Of a stretch of 64,000 nt of DNA, positions 11,428 to 23,644 are shown one piece after another. The notes below the pieces were generated by a model. The model searched no databases. It was not told where the DNA came from and saw only the letters and a list, made by a program, of their open reading frames with translations. The stretch is from Triangularia verruculosa (lineage: Eukaryota; Ascomycota; Sordariomycetes; Sordariales; Podosporaceae): NCBI GenBank assembly GCA_033296885.1, contig MU863939.1, positions 1 through 64,000 of the forward strand, written 5' to 3'. A program made the translations under genes and the position numbers. Within the stretch, counting starts at the first letter, position 1. Each line of letters begins with the position of its first letter.

Positions 11428-12948
11428 ATGGAACAAAAACCAGAACCCAGCGCTCAAGCGCCCACGATCGAGTACCCCGCCCCCGCCGAAGTCGACCAGA
11501 ATGCGCCCGTCGCAGAACAACCCGTCCAGACCTCGGACAGGAAAGTCCACTCCCTGGTGATCGACGCCAACGCCATCATCAGGAACGATCCCACAGTATC
11601 TACACTTCTGTCCCAGGCGGAGGAGCTATATACAATTCCCGCTGTCGTTTCTGAAAGTGTGTATTCCCACGATCTGGATGTTCTGCGACTGCGCCACTAA
11701 ATCTGTCTTTCTCCAGTTCGCGATGAGGCAACCCGATCGCGATACCAGACCACTCTCGCACCTTTCATCAAGCTCAGAACGCCCGGGCCAGAGTCGATGG
11801 CATTTGTTACAGCCTTTGCGCGGAGGACAGGCGACCTTCAGGTCCTCTCGAAGCCCGATTTGCAGCTCCTTGCTTTGACATATGAGCTGGAGGTTGAAAG
11901 GAATGGTGGTGATGTACGTCGCTTCAGATACTCGGATCGAATGGCCGGCTAATGACGGACATAGTGGCGATTGCGAAAAGATCCAACACAAAAGACCGTA
12001 AACGGAAAGCCACCAGGCAAAGAGGAAGAGGCGAAGACAGAAGATTCTGCTCCTGTGCCAGAAGCAGCGACTAAGACTGAGACCGATGGCGCGACACCGG
12101 CGGCGACGCCAGAAGATGTAGCTGAGGAGCTGGAGGAGGTTGATCTTAACCAAACAGCGGGCGACGGCGAGGTGGAGCAACCAGCAGAAGAGGAGGAGGA
12201 TGATGAGGAAGGCTGGATCAGTATGTGGATCACGACAACTATCCAGACAGTGTTCGCGTGCTAATAGTCATGGCCGCAGCTCCCAGCAACATCAAGAAGT
12301 ACCAAGCCAAAGAGAAGGCTGGTGCCGGAAAACAACAAACTCAACGGTTCCTCCAAGCAGCGTTGATCACGGCAGATATGGCCATGAGAAACGTTGCCCT
12401 CAGGATCAACCTGAAGTAAGTAGCAGTTGCGCAGAATGATGCAAAATGACTGTGCTGACGGCAAGCTTAGTCTCCTAGACACTGGTCTCACCAGAATCAC
12501 CTTTCTGAAGACCTGGGTTCTCCGATGCCACGGCTGCTGGAAAGTTTGCAAAGACATGAGCAAACAGTTCTGCCCATCCTGCGGACAGGCGACCCTTACC
12601 CGTGTATCATGCAGCACGGACGCATCCGGCAACTTCACACTTCATCTCAAGAAGAATTTCCAGTACAACAACCGTGGAAACGTGTACAGCATTCCCAAGC
12701 CAACACATGGCTCCTCCAACACTAGGCGCATTGTGGGAGGTGGCAAGAACGGATGGGGCAATGAGCTTATCTTAGCCGAGGACCAGAAGGAATACGTCAG
12801 GAAGAAGGACGAGGAGCGTCGCACAAAGTACAAGGATCTCATGGACGAGGATTACTTGCCCAGCATCCTCAGCGGATCCAGGACATCTGGAAACGGGAAA
12901 ATCAAAGTGGGAGCTGGCCGTAATGTCAATGCCAAGAAGAAGAGATAA
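11428..12948 (+). CDS. NOB1: 20S pre-rRNA D-site endonuclease NOB1
   Basis: Five exons: 11428-11656, 11717-11913, 11965-12220, 12280-12415 and 12471-12948. Donors are GTGTGT, GTACGT, GTATGT and GTAAGT; acceptors all end in AG and phases agree, giving 431 residues. The PIN endonuclease domain covers about residues 35-145: VHSLVIDANAII supplies the first catalytic Asp, TIPAVVSEIRDEATRSR follows, and the exon 2-3 join gives the family block NGGDWRLRKDP. An acidic Glu/Asp-rich linker (about 160-225) precedes the C-terminal zinc ribbon (CHGCWKVC...FCPSCGQATL). A basic tail ends GRNVNAKKKR. NOB1 cleaves 20S pre-rRNA at site D to make mature 18S rRNA in cytoplasmic pre-40S particles. Start 11428 was chosen over an upstream in-frame codon because the earlier sequence is not NOB1-like. 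Confidence 0.97.
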
Positions 12949-13400
12949 GCAGTACGCAGCCGAACAAAACAAAAAGTATACCCAGCAATGAAAAAAAAAT
13001 GAGAACACAATGTCAAGCATCGTGTCAACCATCAATTTTAAATGATAAACCTTGATGATTCTGAAAGTGAACTCCTTGAACACCAAGAGGAAAACGGAGC
13101 CCTTCCACTTCCCTCAGTAATGATTCATGCTGTGGAAGCAATCACTTTGCTTTCAGCATTCCTTGTCCATCTCCCTTATGGCCGACCACCTGGAACCAGC
13201 TCCAACCACCTCCTACCTCGGTTCAACTTTTGAGAAGTGACTCCTCTCCTCTCCACCAAAATATCTGCTCTATACTCATTCCTCCTAGTCCTAGTAGAAA
13301 AGGGCGCGCTGCTTGACTGATAAAAATGCCGTGGGTATCTGCGTGATGCTTATTGTTTTGCTCCTTTCCGCCTGATCCTGTTTCTTGCCGATTTCGGGTA
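12949..13400. other. Convergent intergenic region NOB1 / NOP10
   Basis: 3' ends of two convergent genes that both act in rRNA maturation. No further gene seen. Confidence 0.45.
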
Positions 13401-13748
13401 TCACGATAAATGGGGTATCAATGATACCAAACCGCTGGTCGCAAAAAGCTGAACGGGCGATCGATATACTTTGTCGATAGGGTTTTGTTTATTCTGTTTT
13501 GCGACGAATTTGTTAACTCTTGACCTCAACATTTTCCCTGCTTTCTCTCGGGAATGGAACATACTCTTCTCAGCCACATCCAACAGCGCGGCATATCTCT
13601 TTCTCATGGCCAGCCTGTGGCGCGACCACTTGTCGTCGGGCGAGAAGCGCGCCGGGTGCGCCGAGCAGGTGATCTTGCCGTCGAGGACCTTCTTGAGGGA
13701 GTACTGGCGCGCGAGGCCGTTGGTGGTGGGGGTGTACATGAGATGCAT
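13401..13748 (-). CDS. NOP10: H/ACA snoRNP subunit NOP10
   Basis: Begins MHLMYTPTTNGLARQYSLKK and contains the family signature CSAHPARFSPDDKWSRHRLAMRKRY, so the identity is firm. NOP10 binds dyskerin/Cbf5 in the nucleolus and supports rRNA pseudouridylation and processing. The usual length is about 60-65 residues. The unspliced frame here runs to 115 residues with an unfamiliar tail after residue about 60. A GTATGT donor lies directly after GAGAA in the tail (near 13559), followed by GTTAAC and a CAG about 70 nt later, so the 3' part may contain an intron and the true C terminus may differ. The in-frame sequence upstream of 13748 is taken as 5' leader. The convergent arrangement with NOB1 is notable but carries no implied co-regulation. 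Confidence 0.9.
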   Translation of the reverse strand: MHLMYTPTTNGLARQYSLKKVLDGKITCSAHPARFSPDDKWSRHRLAMRKRYAALLDVAEKSMFHSREKAGKMLRSRVNKFVAKQNKQNPIDKVYRSPVQLFATSGLVSLIPHLS

Positions 13749-14396
13749 TTTGAAGGCCGGGTGGAGGGGGCGGGCAAAATTGTTGGCTTTGGGAGGTGGT
13801 CCGTCGCGAGAAGGGGTGGGAAGTTTGGGCGGGTGAGAAAAACTGACGGCAGCGAAAATGCGAGAACGCAAACTTGGGAAATTTTCTGCCGGAGGATGCA
13901 GCCTTGGCTCTGGGCGGTGAGTGGTACAGGAAGCTAAATCTTGTGGTGGTGGGGCCTAGACTTAGAGATTGGCCAATGGGCTAGGAGGGAAATCTGAGAG
14001 GGGGAGTTGGTGGCCGTTTGGAACCAGAGGAGTGAGCGTCAGAGTGAGCATGTGGCTTGTATGAGATTAGGTATGGAAAGTGAAATCGTTATTGGATTTT
14101 CATTATTTTCAGCTTTTTTTGTGGCATTTCCATGCCCTGACGCTGAGGGTTAAAGATGATTGCAAATGATAATACACCGACAGCCGTTCCAGAAAGAAAC
14201 TCTGCTCCAAAGCCCACGCGGTCTTCCTCGCACAATCCAGAATGGGATGCGCCGTGACGGAATCGCTACCAGTAGTACCATAGCCCGAAAACCGATCAAT
14301 GGAAGCCGTCAAAGCACATAATATGGAAAAAAGTCATATCATCACATCATTATCCTAACATAGATCCGCCAAAACACGACCGCCTCCACATCCAGG
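13749..14396. other. Intergenic region
   Basis: Upstream of NOP10 and downstream of the proline-rich gene. No additional gene or RNA identified. Confidence 0.4.
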
Positions 14397-16335
14397 CTAT
14401 ACCACAGCGTCGGAGCCCTCCTTCCCTTCTTCAAGGCGTTGAGCCTCAGCTTCATTGACGTTTTGGACCGAGCGCGCATCTTCGACGGAGACCTCAGTCG
14501 CGGTTACACTAATATCATCGGCATCCTGCACTTGGGCCGGTCGGTAAGATCGGCGCACGGTCCGGCGGGGCTGAACAGGAGATGAAGACCTGGAGGACGA
14601 TGAGGAGGACGACGAGGAGGAAGAAGGCGGGTCGGAGTCGTTCAGGAAAGCATCAAAGTCAAAGTCACTTAGCCGAGACGTGCCCAACGAGCGTGTGGGT
14701 ACAGGGTACCCGCATATGTAAGGCGATTGTCGATGTTGAGAAGGTGGGGTTCCCATGAGCAAAGATGTACCGCATCTCTCGCCGAGTTCACTGGGCGGCA
14801 CTATCGGCCTGGGTGCTGGCCATACACCCCCAAACTGGGGTGGGGGAGGAGGCGGTGGCGGCCCCATTGGCATTGGACCAAGATAGTAGGACGGCATCGG
14901 GGGCGGGGGCGGAGGAGGAGGAGGAGGGGCCATACCGCCGAAGCAAAGCACACAAGGCGGGTGGGTGGGGATGTTGTTGATGCTGTTGAGCAATAGCCTG
15001 TGGCATTTGAACAGCCGAGAGAAGTGACTGCATGGTACGACAGTCTGGCACGCTTTGCATGGCAACATCGCCGGGGGCGGGGGCGGAGGTGGCAGGTATC
15101 GGGGTACCATGGGGGGACCAGGAGGAAATTGCGTCGGTAGAGGAGGAGGTATCACCGACGGTCTGCTGTATGCCGAGACGCCCGGAGGGGGTGTGAATGT
15201 CTCTGGGGGCGTCGGAGCGCCATACGGGTCGTGATCGAAAGGTGATGGCCAGGCATGCGACATGCTGTCCTCAGAGTGGTCACGCCTCCGGACGCGGTGC
15301 CTAACCTGCTCCGACGAAAGACTGCGGCCTCGAGATCTATCCGGACGGCTTGTGTAGGAAGGCGGTGATGCGAGGCTACGGCGCTCTCTGTGTGGTGACA
15401 CTGAGGTCGACCGGGTGCTTCGGTAGGATGGGGGGGATTCGTCACGTTTTGAGTGCGATGCCACCACTTGTTGCCGACGTCTCTCACGGGTCATCTCGTT
15501 GGCCTCTGCATTATCAGCCAGTAACCAGGGGTTTTCGTTCTGATGGAACCTTGGGATGCCTTCAGATGTCTTGCTGACTCCAGTTTCGCCGCCCTGGATG
15601 ATGAGGGAGATCTTCAAGGCCTGGCTCTCCGTTGTCTTTTTCTTCTTCCAGAGACGACGGTGCGATTTTTGGGCCTTTGGGTGATCTGTGGTGGCGAAGC
15701 GTAGAAAGCTCTGCTCGCGAAGAGACGCAAGTGTCCAAGTTCTCGTGCGATAAGGGGTCGACGTTGCTCTACCTCTGTCAAGAAGCAAGGCCGTGATGGC
15801 GCGTTGCACTTCCATAGGAAGGGCGCTGCAGATCGAGTCGAGATGCTCCTCATATGTTGTTCCTTTCCCACGGAAAATGCGGCCAGCCCACCCACGCCTG
15901 TGCCTGCCCTGATATTGCTTGACAGCGTTGAAGTGCTCGTCGGCGAGAGTGGACTGTTCAGAGGGCTGAGGAATTGTCGACACCCTGGCCTCCAGCTCCT
16001 GGTACTCCTGCACATCCAGCCCAAGCGCCTTGAAGCCGCCGATGGCCTCCTTCCGGCAAGGGAAAAACAGGATGTTCCAAGCCTCATACACTTTGTTGCT
16101 TTCCTCACCTTCCTTCAGATAGCTGTTCGAGGATCAGCAAACGCACTTCACACAATAAGACTCAACTGGCTCACAATATGGGCCCATACTCCTGCCGCCT
16201 CCAGGTAGGGCTCCTGTACTCGGTGGAGATGATACTGGAATCATCGCTGCATATTGTCGAGTCGTCGTCGTCATATGAGACAATATTTCTTCTCCCAGGT
16301 AGCGGGGAGCGGGGACGGTATGGTACCGGATACAT
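14397..16335 (-). CDS. Proline/serine-rich protein of unknown function
   Basis: Two exons: 16335-16175 and 16122-14397, with donor GTGAGC and acceptor ACAG. The join reads QEYGPIFYLKEGEESNKVYEAW, and phase is correct; about 628 residues. The N-terminal third has a mixed alpha/beta look (YLKEGEESNKVYEAWNILFF, GGFKALGLDVQEYQELEARV) and seems to be a folded region. The middle is Arg/Ser-rich with SR-like stretches (RERRSLASPPSYTSRPDRSR). The C-terminal half has several runs of 7-11 prolines and a serine run of 11 residues. A cysteine-bearing insert between polyproline blocks (CKAC...CVLC) is open in this frame, but an alternative frame over 14788-15060 reads Gln/His-rich sequence, so a small shift there cannot be excluded. 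Polyproline tracts suggest SH3/WW or profilin binding. I do not recognise a family. Confidence 0.75.
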
Positions 16336-19171
16336 GGTTGCGGCTGTGAACGTAGTTGTACGTTGTATGACACGAAGACCAAAGAACAATGGCCTTGCTG
16401 CAAAGGTTCAAGAGCAGGCGAAAGAGGGGTCTGGGATGACAGCTCTTTTATGGGAGCAACCAGGCGGTGGGAGGATCAAGAACCATGGAAGTGGGAGGGC
16501 TCTGAGGCACAGGCAGCCGGGGCGCCTTGGACTGGCTACTGCAGGAGAACACTTGCAGACAGCTGCCCGCGGTTGCATGGATGGGACGACATATCGTAGG
16601 CTGGCGGACTGAGATGCAAGAAATCGGGGCTTCTGCCTGCACGACGTCCCTCTCAGTCCCCCCTCCAACCCTCGCCCGAGGACGATTTGATTGGCAAATG
16701 CGTTTTCCAGGGCGGCCGCCAACGAATGGGCAACGGCAATTGGGTCAAGTGCTTATGCAGCTGCGCATTCTCTGCGCCCCAACCCCTGGACGAAGGCTGT
16801 GCGGAGAAGATGCCTTGGCGTGCTCATACAGAATATGCTCACTGCAGATAACACTGGCACAAACCAAGTACGCGAAGCTAACCATCGAATCAGGTATTGT
16901 GGTAAGAGTTTGCGCCCATGGCGTGCTTAGGGAAGATGTCCATTGGTGGTTCATTGATACCCACCATCTTGAGTCTCATTTGCGGCTCATCAGCAATTAC
17001 CCCGCGCTTCTGACCGAGTTATGTATCGATTTAGCACTATCGGAGCAAGATATCGAGACAAAGTGTCAACACAATGTCTTTTTGCTATATTCATTCTTCA
17101 TGACCCTGAAGTGAGGACTTGCAGAGTAATCGTTGGCGAGTTCTCTCCTGATTGAAGTCTATGCATTTAATGCAGCTGGCCTCAACCAGTCATCAACTTG
17201 GTTGTCAGACATCCTATTGATGTGAGACATGATGCCGCCGTCATTCTCCGTGTATCGGAGCGTGCTGATGAGGCTTTGGACAGCTGTTTGGCACAAGCCG
17301 TCACCTGGCCACATGTGATTAGTGTAACCCATGATGAGCAACACATTTCAACTTCAAGCGTAGGTAACTAACGATTATGTCCCGAAGAGGTTCAACCTCA
17401 ACCATAGCAGTAGTCTCGCCATGTTGCGACGGGATGTCAACAATTTCCGCAGGTATGACTTTTATCCGTGGCTGACAGCAAAAAGAAAGCAGCTGGAGAG
17501 CAAAGAGCATATCTAAGCTTTCGGGGCAATATCAGGTAGCCCCCCAGTGGAGTCGTCCATCGATTCCCTCCTTCGCCTATCTGAGGTGACGGGAGTTGAG
17601 CCTGGTGACATTCGCTTCTGGGTGTTAAGCAAAGTCATCAATGTGTTCGTTGCCCGGGCAAGCGTGTGCATGGGCGCCTCGCCCGGGTCATATGAGGCAG
17701 AAATGGCGCTGCAGTTATTACCTTCTCAGGTTTAGTGCAGCGCCTTGATCGAACGAGAGCTCACCCTCAGCACCTTTTGCAGCAGCGCGCTCACAGTTAG
17801 CCAATCAATGTGACGAATCTTGCCGGAATCATTGAAAAGAAAGCGGGGTAGATCATCTCAACCCTCGATCACCCACGAGGCTCTCCTGCCACCCGTGCCA
17901 GTATGTATCGGCAACTACCCGACTGGACATCACCAAGCCAGGCCCTACCCTTTTCTTTTCCACCTCAGGCCGGTCTTTTGGACATGCAAGTCCATGCTGT
18001 TTCTCCTGTACCTGAGAGTGCCCGCCGCATTCTCTTCCATCTTGTGACCTAACATTTTCGGTTGCGCACTTGATGTCTCGTTGAGCGGATGAATTGCGCT
18101 CTTCAGTCGATATGGCGATTGAGCCGCATGGCCGCCGGTACACGGCCTCAACACTCTTTTCCACATCTTTCAGCCGGCCAGAAGAAGAGACCTATATCAA
18201 AACCATGCTGACACGTGAAAAAAGGCACGGGGTCAAGAATGGTTCATATCTTGACCGTCATGCCTCCTAATCTTGAAAAGAAGTTACTTTCCCTTGATCA
18301 ATGCCACATTATACCATGATATCGCTCTTTCATTCAAAATATGCCTCGGAGCCTCGCGAGCCTACCACATACCACTTGATGAGACCTAGACAAGACTTCT
18401 CTTTTTTTATCTCGACAAATCAAAACACGAAGGCTGGTCGGTTTGGACCTCTGAACTCCTCACTACATACTGCATGAGCTAACCGTTCTTCCTGCTTCTC
18501 CAGATACACTTTTTCGCATCCCCCACCGCTCGGTCTCTTCGCTCTCCCTCCTATCAACAGCCAACAACCGAACATGTTGGACCTATCTCGCGATGGAAAC
18601 CCCACACTTTTGGTATCAACCGACCCGAAACTTCAGACGCAAGGCGACCAACATCCCACACCTTCAATTCAGAACCCACCAAAGTTCAGGTCCGAGGTGC
18701 TGCTACCTTATTTTCCATCTATTGACTTGCGTCAAGAGCCCAATGCATACTTTCAGCCGAGCTCCCGAACGCTTGTGGGATTTGTTCCGTCGGAACACAA
18801 CATGGGCCGATCCTTGTCTAGTTCCTCCTCTTTCTCACCCTTGTCTTCTTCGCCCAATGGAGTCATGGAACTTGGACTCGTATCCAAGGAATGGTTCATC
18901 GGCATGGATGCGGATACATGCAACTTGACCTACGATTCCCATTCAGGACCTCGGAAAGGGAGCCCAAGGGTTAGAACCAACCCATGGCTAGAAGCCCAAG
19001 ATTGATCGGTGGTCACTCAGGCTGTCTTCAGCGTCAAAGATAAAACTACGGCTAAACTCCCTCTCCTCGACTGTTACCAATCCCACACTTCTTCCTCTTC
19101 TCCTAGGTTGGACGTGAAGGACCCGGCGTCATAAGCAACACCAGGTACTTTCACCATCATACCTTGATACC
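16336..19171. other. Long intergenic region
   Basis: About 2.8 kb without a gene I can defend. Open frames at 16527-17114 (plus) and 18574-19005 (plus) lack domains, signal peptides or good splice context. The last 700 bases are pyrimidine-rich on the plus strand and look like the promoter and leader of the zinc-finger gene at 19172. Confidence 0.45.
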
Positions 19172-20879
19172 ATGGGCTTCACTAAGAGCACTAAATCTGC
19201 GTTGTCGTCGTCTCAGTCATCGTTGTCGCAGTCGCAACTCTCGGGATATCTTCAAGGGGAGCAGGCGTGAGTATTTCTTCCGATCTGTCCTCTTACATGC
19301 GGTTATCTAATAGAGCTTCGCCAGATCTCTTGACAAGAAGACGCCGGAACTGGAACAGCGGTTGGAGCTTCTCGAGTTACTGGTCAACGAAGTAAACAGA
19401 AGACTAGAGGAGCACATCAGATCGCAGAGCCGGCCCGCCGTGCTGAGTCGATATCGTCGTATCCTGAAAAAGGCACTGGGTCGTTTTCTGCCTGGCTCAT
19501 CCATCGCCTCTCAGAAGACCAACGACTCTGTCAGCGCCAATTCGGATTCTGACTCTCAGATCCTGTACATCATGAACTGGCTGAAGAACCAACAAGCAGC
19601 AGGACGGACAGACCGGTCGTTGTCCCAGTCACCAACTGAGGAAACCCTGCATATGCTACACAGCTCGTTCCTACCACAAGTTCCACCTCTTGCGCCTCCT
19701 TTCACGAATGCACATCTGACTTCAGGCACATTTGAGGTCCCAAATCATGAATCATATTTGGTCTCAGATTATCTGAACACCAGCTCACTTCCGGAGCTCA
19801 TAGGCACGAGTCCACTGTCGGAGCTTATGACAACCAGTCCATTGTCAGAGCTCATGACAACAAGCCCGATATCTGAGCTTATGACAGCCGATCCGATGTC
19901 CGAGCTGATGGACACAGAGATAGGTGCAATGCCAGGGTTCAGAACCTCTGAAGAGAGAATGCTCCTACTGGGTGCATCCAATCTACCAGACTCCCCGCTT
20001 CTTCCGACCTCACTTTGCATCTCTCCGATTAGCAGTCCTACCACAAGCGGATCCCCCCAGGCACCGAGTAATATCTGGTCCCCGGCTTCAACCCATATTC
20101 CACTATCCAGTCTGCCTGCAGAATCCCCACACGACTACGCCATGCACACACGAAGTACACCCTACGGACGCCACCCTCCATCCGACAATGGATTCTTGGC
20201 CCAGGTATCCTCTCCCGAGATCCACAGCACCATCGATCATACCGACGGCGGACTAGCTCAGGATTCGTATAACGTTTCGTCCTATATGGGAAATTCTCTC
20301 TCCACACCATCACGGCTGACAGCATATTTGCCTCCTCTTGCACCGATTAGGTATTCGACAGCGCCTTCGGTGATGCGTCACTCTGATAGCTTCGGCACTA
20401 TCACCCTCTGGCCTGGGCACGGCTCTGCTAGCTTCTCGCCTTCAGAATACCGACACACGAGCCCTGATTGGTGCTCCGTTGGTAACCAATGGGCTCCTAA
20501 TCCAAATCAGTTTGGAGGATCAATTCCATCTCCGGTTCACGGAACCCTACCCATTGGAAATGATGAAACACCAACACCTATGACATACGCCATTGGTGAA
20601 TCTGCCTCGGGAGAGGTGACGGAAGCGTCTTCTAGATATGGCTGTCATCACTGCGAGTTTTACCCCACTTCAGGGCCGGATCAACGCAAGAAGCTGCGAA
20701 AGCATGAGAGAACTGTGAAACACCTGAGGATCGCAGGACAGGGCGAGGTGGACAGTTTCCCGTGCGGCCAATGTGCTAGCACTTTCAACCGACGGGACAA
20801 TCTTAGACAACACCAGAAGAGTTGTGCGAGAAGGATCAGAAAGGTCAGGCGCGCAGGGAAGGAGCGCAAAAAGACATGA
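19172..20879 (+). CDS. C2H2 zinc-finger protein with SELMT tandem repeats
   Basis: Two exons: 19172-19266 and 19325-20879, with donor GTGAGT and acceptor CCAG; 549 residues. The N terminus is a Ser/Gln-rich stretch followed by a helical segment (ELEQRLELLELLVNEVNRRLEEHIRSQ), possibly a coiled coil. Residues about 175-220 hold five imperfect copies of an eight-residue unit around SPLSELMT. The long Ser/Thr/Pro-rich middle looks like an activation or disordered region. The C terminus has two zinc-finger modules: CHHC...H...H with an extended spacer, then CGQCASTFNRRDNLRQHQKSC of C2HC form, followed by a very basic tail (RRIRKVRRAGKERKK) likely to act as a nuclear signal. Fungal proteins of this layout are usually annotated as regulators. 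Target genes unknown. Confidence 0.85.
19785..19920 (+). repeat. Coding tandem repeat (SPLSELMT-type units)
   Basis: Five successive imperfect 24-bp units encode variants of (T)SPLSELMT: LPELIG, SPLSELMT, SPLSELMT, SPISELMT and DPMSELMD. The copies differ at synonymous sites as well as residues, so the array is not brand new. Confidence 0.85.
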
Positions 20880-22511
20880 CTTAACCATGAGGTCAACCAC
20901 AGCCTTTTGACGCTGGGTATTGGGTGGGCAACTGAGCCGACAAATCATGGGCACTAACGGCAGACGGAGGACTTCAATATTGGCAGTATCTTATTTTCGA
21001 TGTCATCAAGGGAGACCGGGGGCAGGATCTACCTCAGCTCGGAGTGTTTTCTTTCCTGTTTTCCTTACTTTGTGGACTTTGCTGGCTTGTCATTTTGCCT
21101 CTATTCGGTCTTCAACCTACGTATCACGATGTTACGAATTACGATTCCCTGTGTTTTCGGACTTATGGATAGAACCATGGATACCCACATCTCCATCCTC
21201 TCTGATCTGGGCGTTCTATGCGAAGCCTTCTGTGGCTACCTTGCTCTCAATGATTATTTGCTAAGTCATATGAGCTTGCTCATAGCAACAGTGCGGAGGC
21301 CTCCTCGGCCACTGCCATCGTTGGGCAGCGATGCAGGTAAGTTCTCCCGGGATATACTGATAAATCAGGCGTCTAGATGGCGGTGACCCTTGTACCTGCC
21401 GCTAGAACAAATATAGCACATGGTTCGCGGACTAGGTATGTTGGCAAACGGCGCCGCAGTAGTTCGATCGTAAGTAACAACGACTAATAGACGTCAAGTG
21501 ATACGTACGTGACAACGATTGCTTCCGTGCCGTTTGCAGCTATTTGGGCGCACAGGTTCCTGCAGAGACGTACCATTGCAGCGAATGCAGCATCACACAC
21601 CTCATGGTTGGACGGTTCAGCTTATATTCTGAGACATGGCCTTGACCGGTCAGCCTGTGGGTCCAGGTTGACGGCAGTCGCGGTTGTCAATTAATTTAAT
21701 AGAGTTGAGCGATAGGCCCGCAGACGTCTTGACCCAAAGGGGGGAATTGGAAACTTGTCAGCAACAAAACATCATGCGGTGAAATTCTATCCTGGAGGGT
21801 ACCTACAACAAAGCCTGTCGTCGATATGCAAGCTTATGCAGTGCCCCCGCGGAGCGGTATCGTGATACCGCGCATTTCGCTTGCTAGGTCAGATCACACA
21901 GCATCCGCCCGAGAGGGGAAACGGATAATCTGCCATGGAAAAGGTTCCGGACCTAAGTTCTTGTGAATGCGTGCCAACTATCAATAGGTACATGCAGCTC
22001 GCAGCGGTGGCGGGATGTTGAGTTGTGACGGAAGCGGGACATGTTGGGTAAGGTAGGTCCCTTATTAGCGCTGGAGACGTCAGCTCGAACACGGAGGCAT
22101 GGCAAGTGAAGGCGAGCAGAGCCGCATGCTGGCCTCCGGCCGAGCAATCCCCTTCCCCCGCCTTTTCATCTGGGGTTGTGTGATCTTCTTTCACCATGGC
22201 TCCAACTGGGCGGAGGAGAGGGCAGCGAGGGTTAGGGTTACTACGACGCAACCTTTCAGGGGTTAAAAAGGGGTTGAGGTTAGGTAATCAGGATGGCTTT
22301 GCATGGTGTAGGTAGCCATCACCTTTCAAAACTGTCTCTGCGCTTCTGCGTTTCGCGGAATGGCAGTTCTGGTAGATATAAACAATAAAAGCCTATAAAT
22401 TCATTACTGTATTATCCAATACCTAACGTTACCTAGTTTTAAGATTCGACTCCCCGCCCGCGATTATGCTACATGCCTCTTATACACATATCCTAACATT
22501 CCAAACCTCCA
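20880..22511. other. Intergenic region
   Basis: No gene supported. Contains a short interstitial telomere-like motif (GGGTTAGGGTTA, about 22229-22240) followed by further GGTTA/GGTTAGG motifs up to about 22310. Confidence 0.4.
22229..22240 (+). repeat. Interstitial telomere-like motif
   Basis: GGGTTAGGGTTA carries two TTAGGG-phase units. Too short to mark a former telomere on its own. Confidence 0.5.
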
Positions 22512-23644
22512 CTAAGCCTTGGTTACGACTAACCCCTTGTGCGCCCAAGGAATCGAGCCATCGATACCATTCTCCTCTTCCAGCCACTCCAACACCTGCT
22601 GCTTTGCCATCAACGGTCTCATAACCTTGGCTCCATACATCTTATCCAGCCCAGCACGGGGCTGGTCCATCTATCCAGCACATACTTCATGAATCCTGTG
22701 TGTGTAACCGTTCTGATGACACCTCTTGCCGTATCATCAACCTTTGCCGTGATCTCCCTTCTCTCCTCCTGGTACTCCTTAAACAGCTTCACCACCGCCT
22801 CCTCGATAGCCTCCTCCCCACTCTCATTAAGCTTCTCCAACAAGTTACCCAGCACAATCACGTCCATAACTCCGTTACTATACCCCAGCCCGACATTAGG
22901 CGTGATCTTATCGCACGCATCGCCCACCAGACCAATCCTCTTCCAGTTCCTGTTCTTGACCGCGCCTTTTTGCGGCTGTGTCAAACCGACTTTGTTGGCA
23001 CACCCAGTCGTGACCACCTAGGTTCAATTTCGTCACCGGGAGGGCAAGTCGGGGGAAGTTGTCCAACATGCCTTGGAAGGTGTATCAGAGGGGAGGGCCC
23101 CGGGTTCAGGGGCGGAGGAGAGGGTGTTCATGATACGGCGGGTTTTGGAATGGACGCCGTCCGCGCCGATGACGAGGGGAATCATCATAAGATGATCCGT
23201 CGGTGCAAGACACCGTGACGCCAGTAGGAGTGACGGTGATGTCTTCCAAAGATTTTTTGGTGTGAATCTTGGCTTTAGTGGAATTCGGCAGAGTGGTGAA
23301 GAGAGTGGTGGCGAGATCAGGGCGGTGAGAAAAGGCCATCGCCCTCCCGTGACAGCCCCGCAAGTGGAATTCGTAAGAGTTGTACACCTTGCCGTTGTAC
23401 TACAGGACGTGCTTGTGGGGGATATGGGTGGAGATTTGCTCTATCTGAGGGAGGAGACCGAGCTGGTCGAAGAGGCGGAAGGACGTTGGACCGATGGCGA
23501 TGCCGGAGCCTTCTCATGGGACGACGGTGTCACGTCTCTCGAGGGTGTGAAGTCGACGCTGGCCGAGGTGAGGATTTGGGCCATGGTGAGGCCGACGGGG
23601 TCCCCACCGATGATTATTACTTTATGGGGGTTTGTGGCGGTCAT
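22512..23644 (-). pseudogene. FAD-dependent monooxygenase pseudogene
   Basis: Minus-strand remnant of a flavin monooxygenase of the aromatic-hydroxylase type. Visible blocks in order: start MTATNPHKVIIIGGDPVGL (GxGxxG-like FAD fold, with Asp in place of a usual Gly/Ala), a GSGIAIGPTSFRLFDQLGLL block, VLVIGADGVHSKTRR-like sequence (the DG motif) and GDACDKITPNVGLG (the GD...P FAD-ribityl motif), then a helical tail ending at 22512. The blocks sit in different frames. I count at least three frame changes (about 23550, 23190 and 22640), plus in-frame stops TGA at 23514-23516 and TAG at 23400-23402 (plus-strand coordinates of the complement). No intron with GT-AG ends accounts for these. Length matches a full gene of about 370 residues, so it decayed in place and is not a fragment. 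Confidence 0.85.

Noticed and set aside
16527..17114. 195-residue plus-strand open frame
   Set aside because: No domain, signal, splice context or coding-like composition; lies in an intergenic region.
18574..19005. 143-residue plus-strand open frame before the zinc-finger gene
   Set aside because: Ser/Pro-rich with no domain; more likely leader sequence of the gene at 19172.
22229..22240. Interstitial telomere motifs as evidence of a former chromosome end
   Set aside because: Only two repeat units; similar short motifs at 24255 and 45561 show they occur by chance or as promoter boxes.
22512..23644. Reading the FAD monooxygenase as an intact multi-intron gene
   Set aside because: Frame changes sit inside conserved blocks and no GT-AG pairs bridge them; two stops also fall in conserved sequence.
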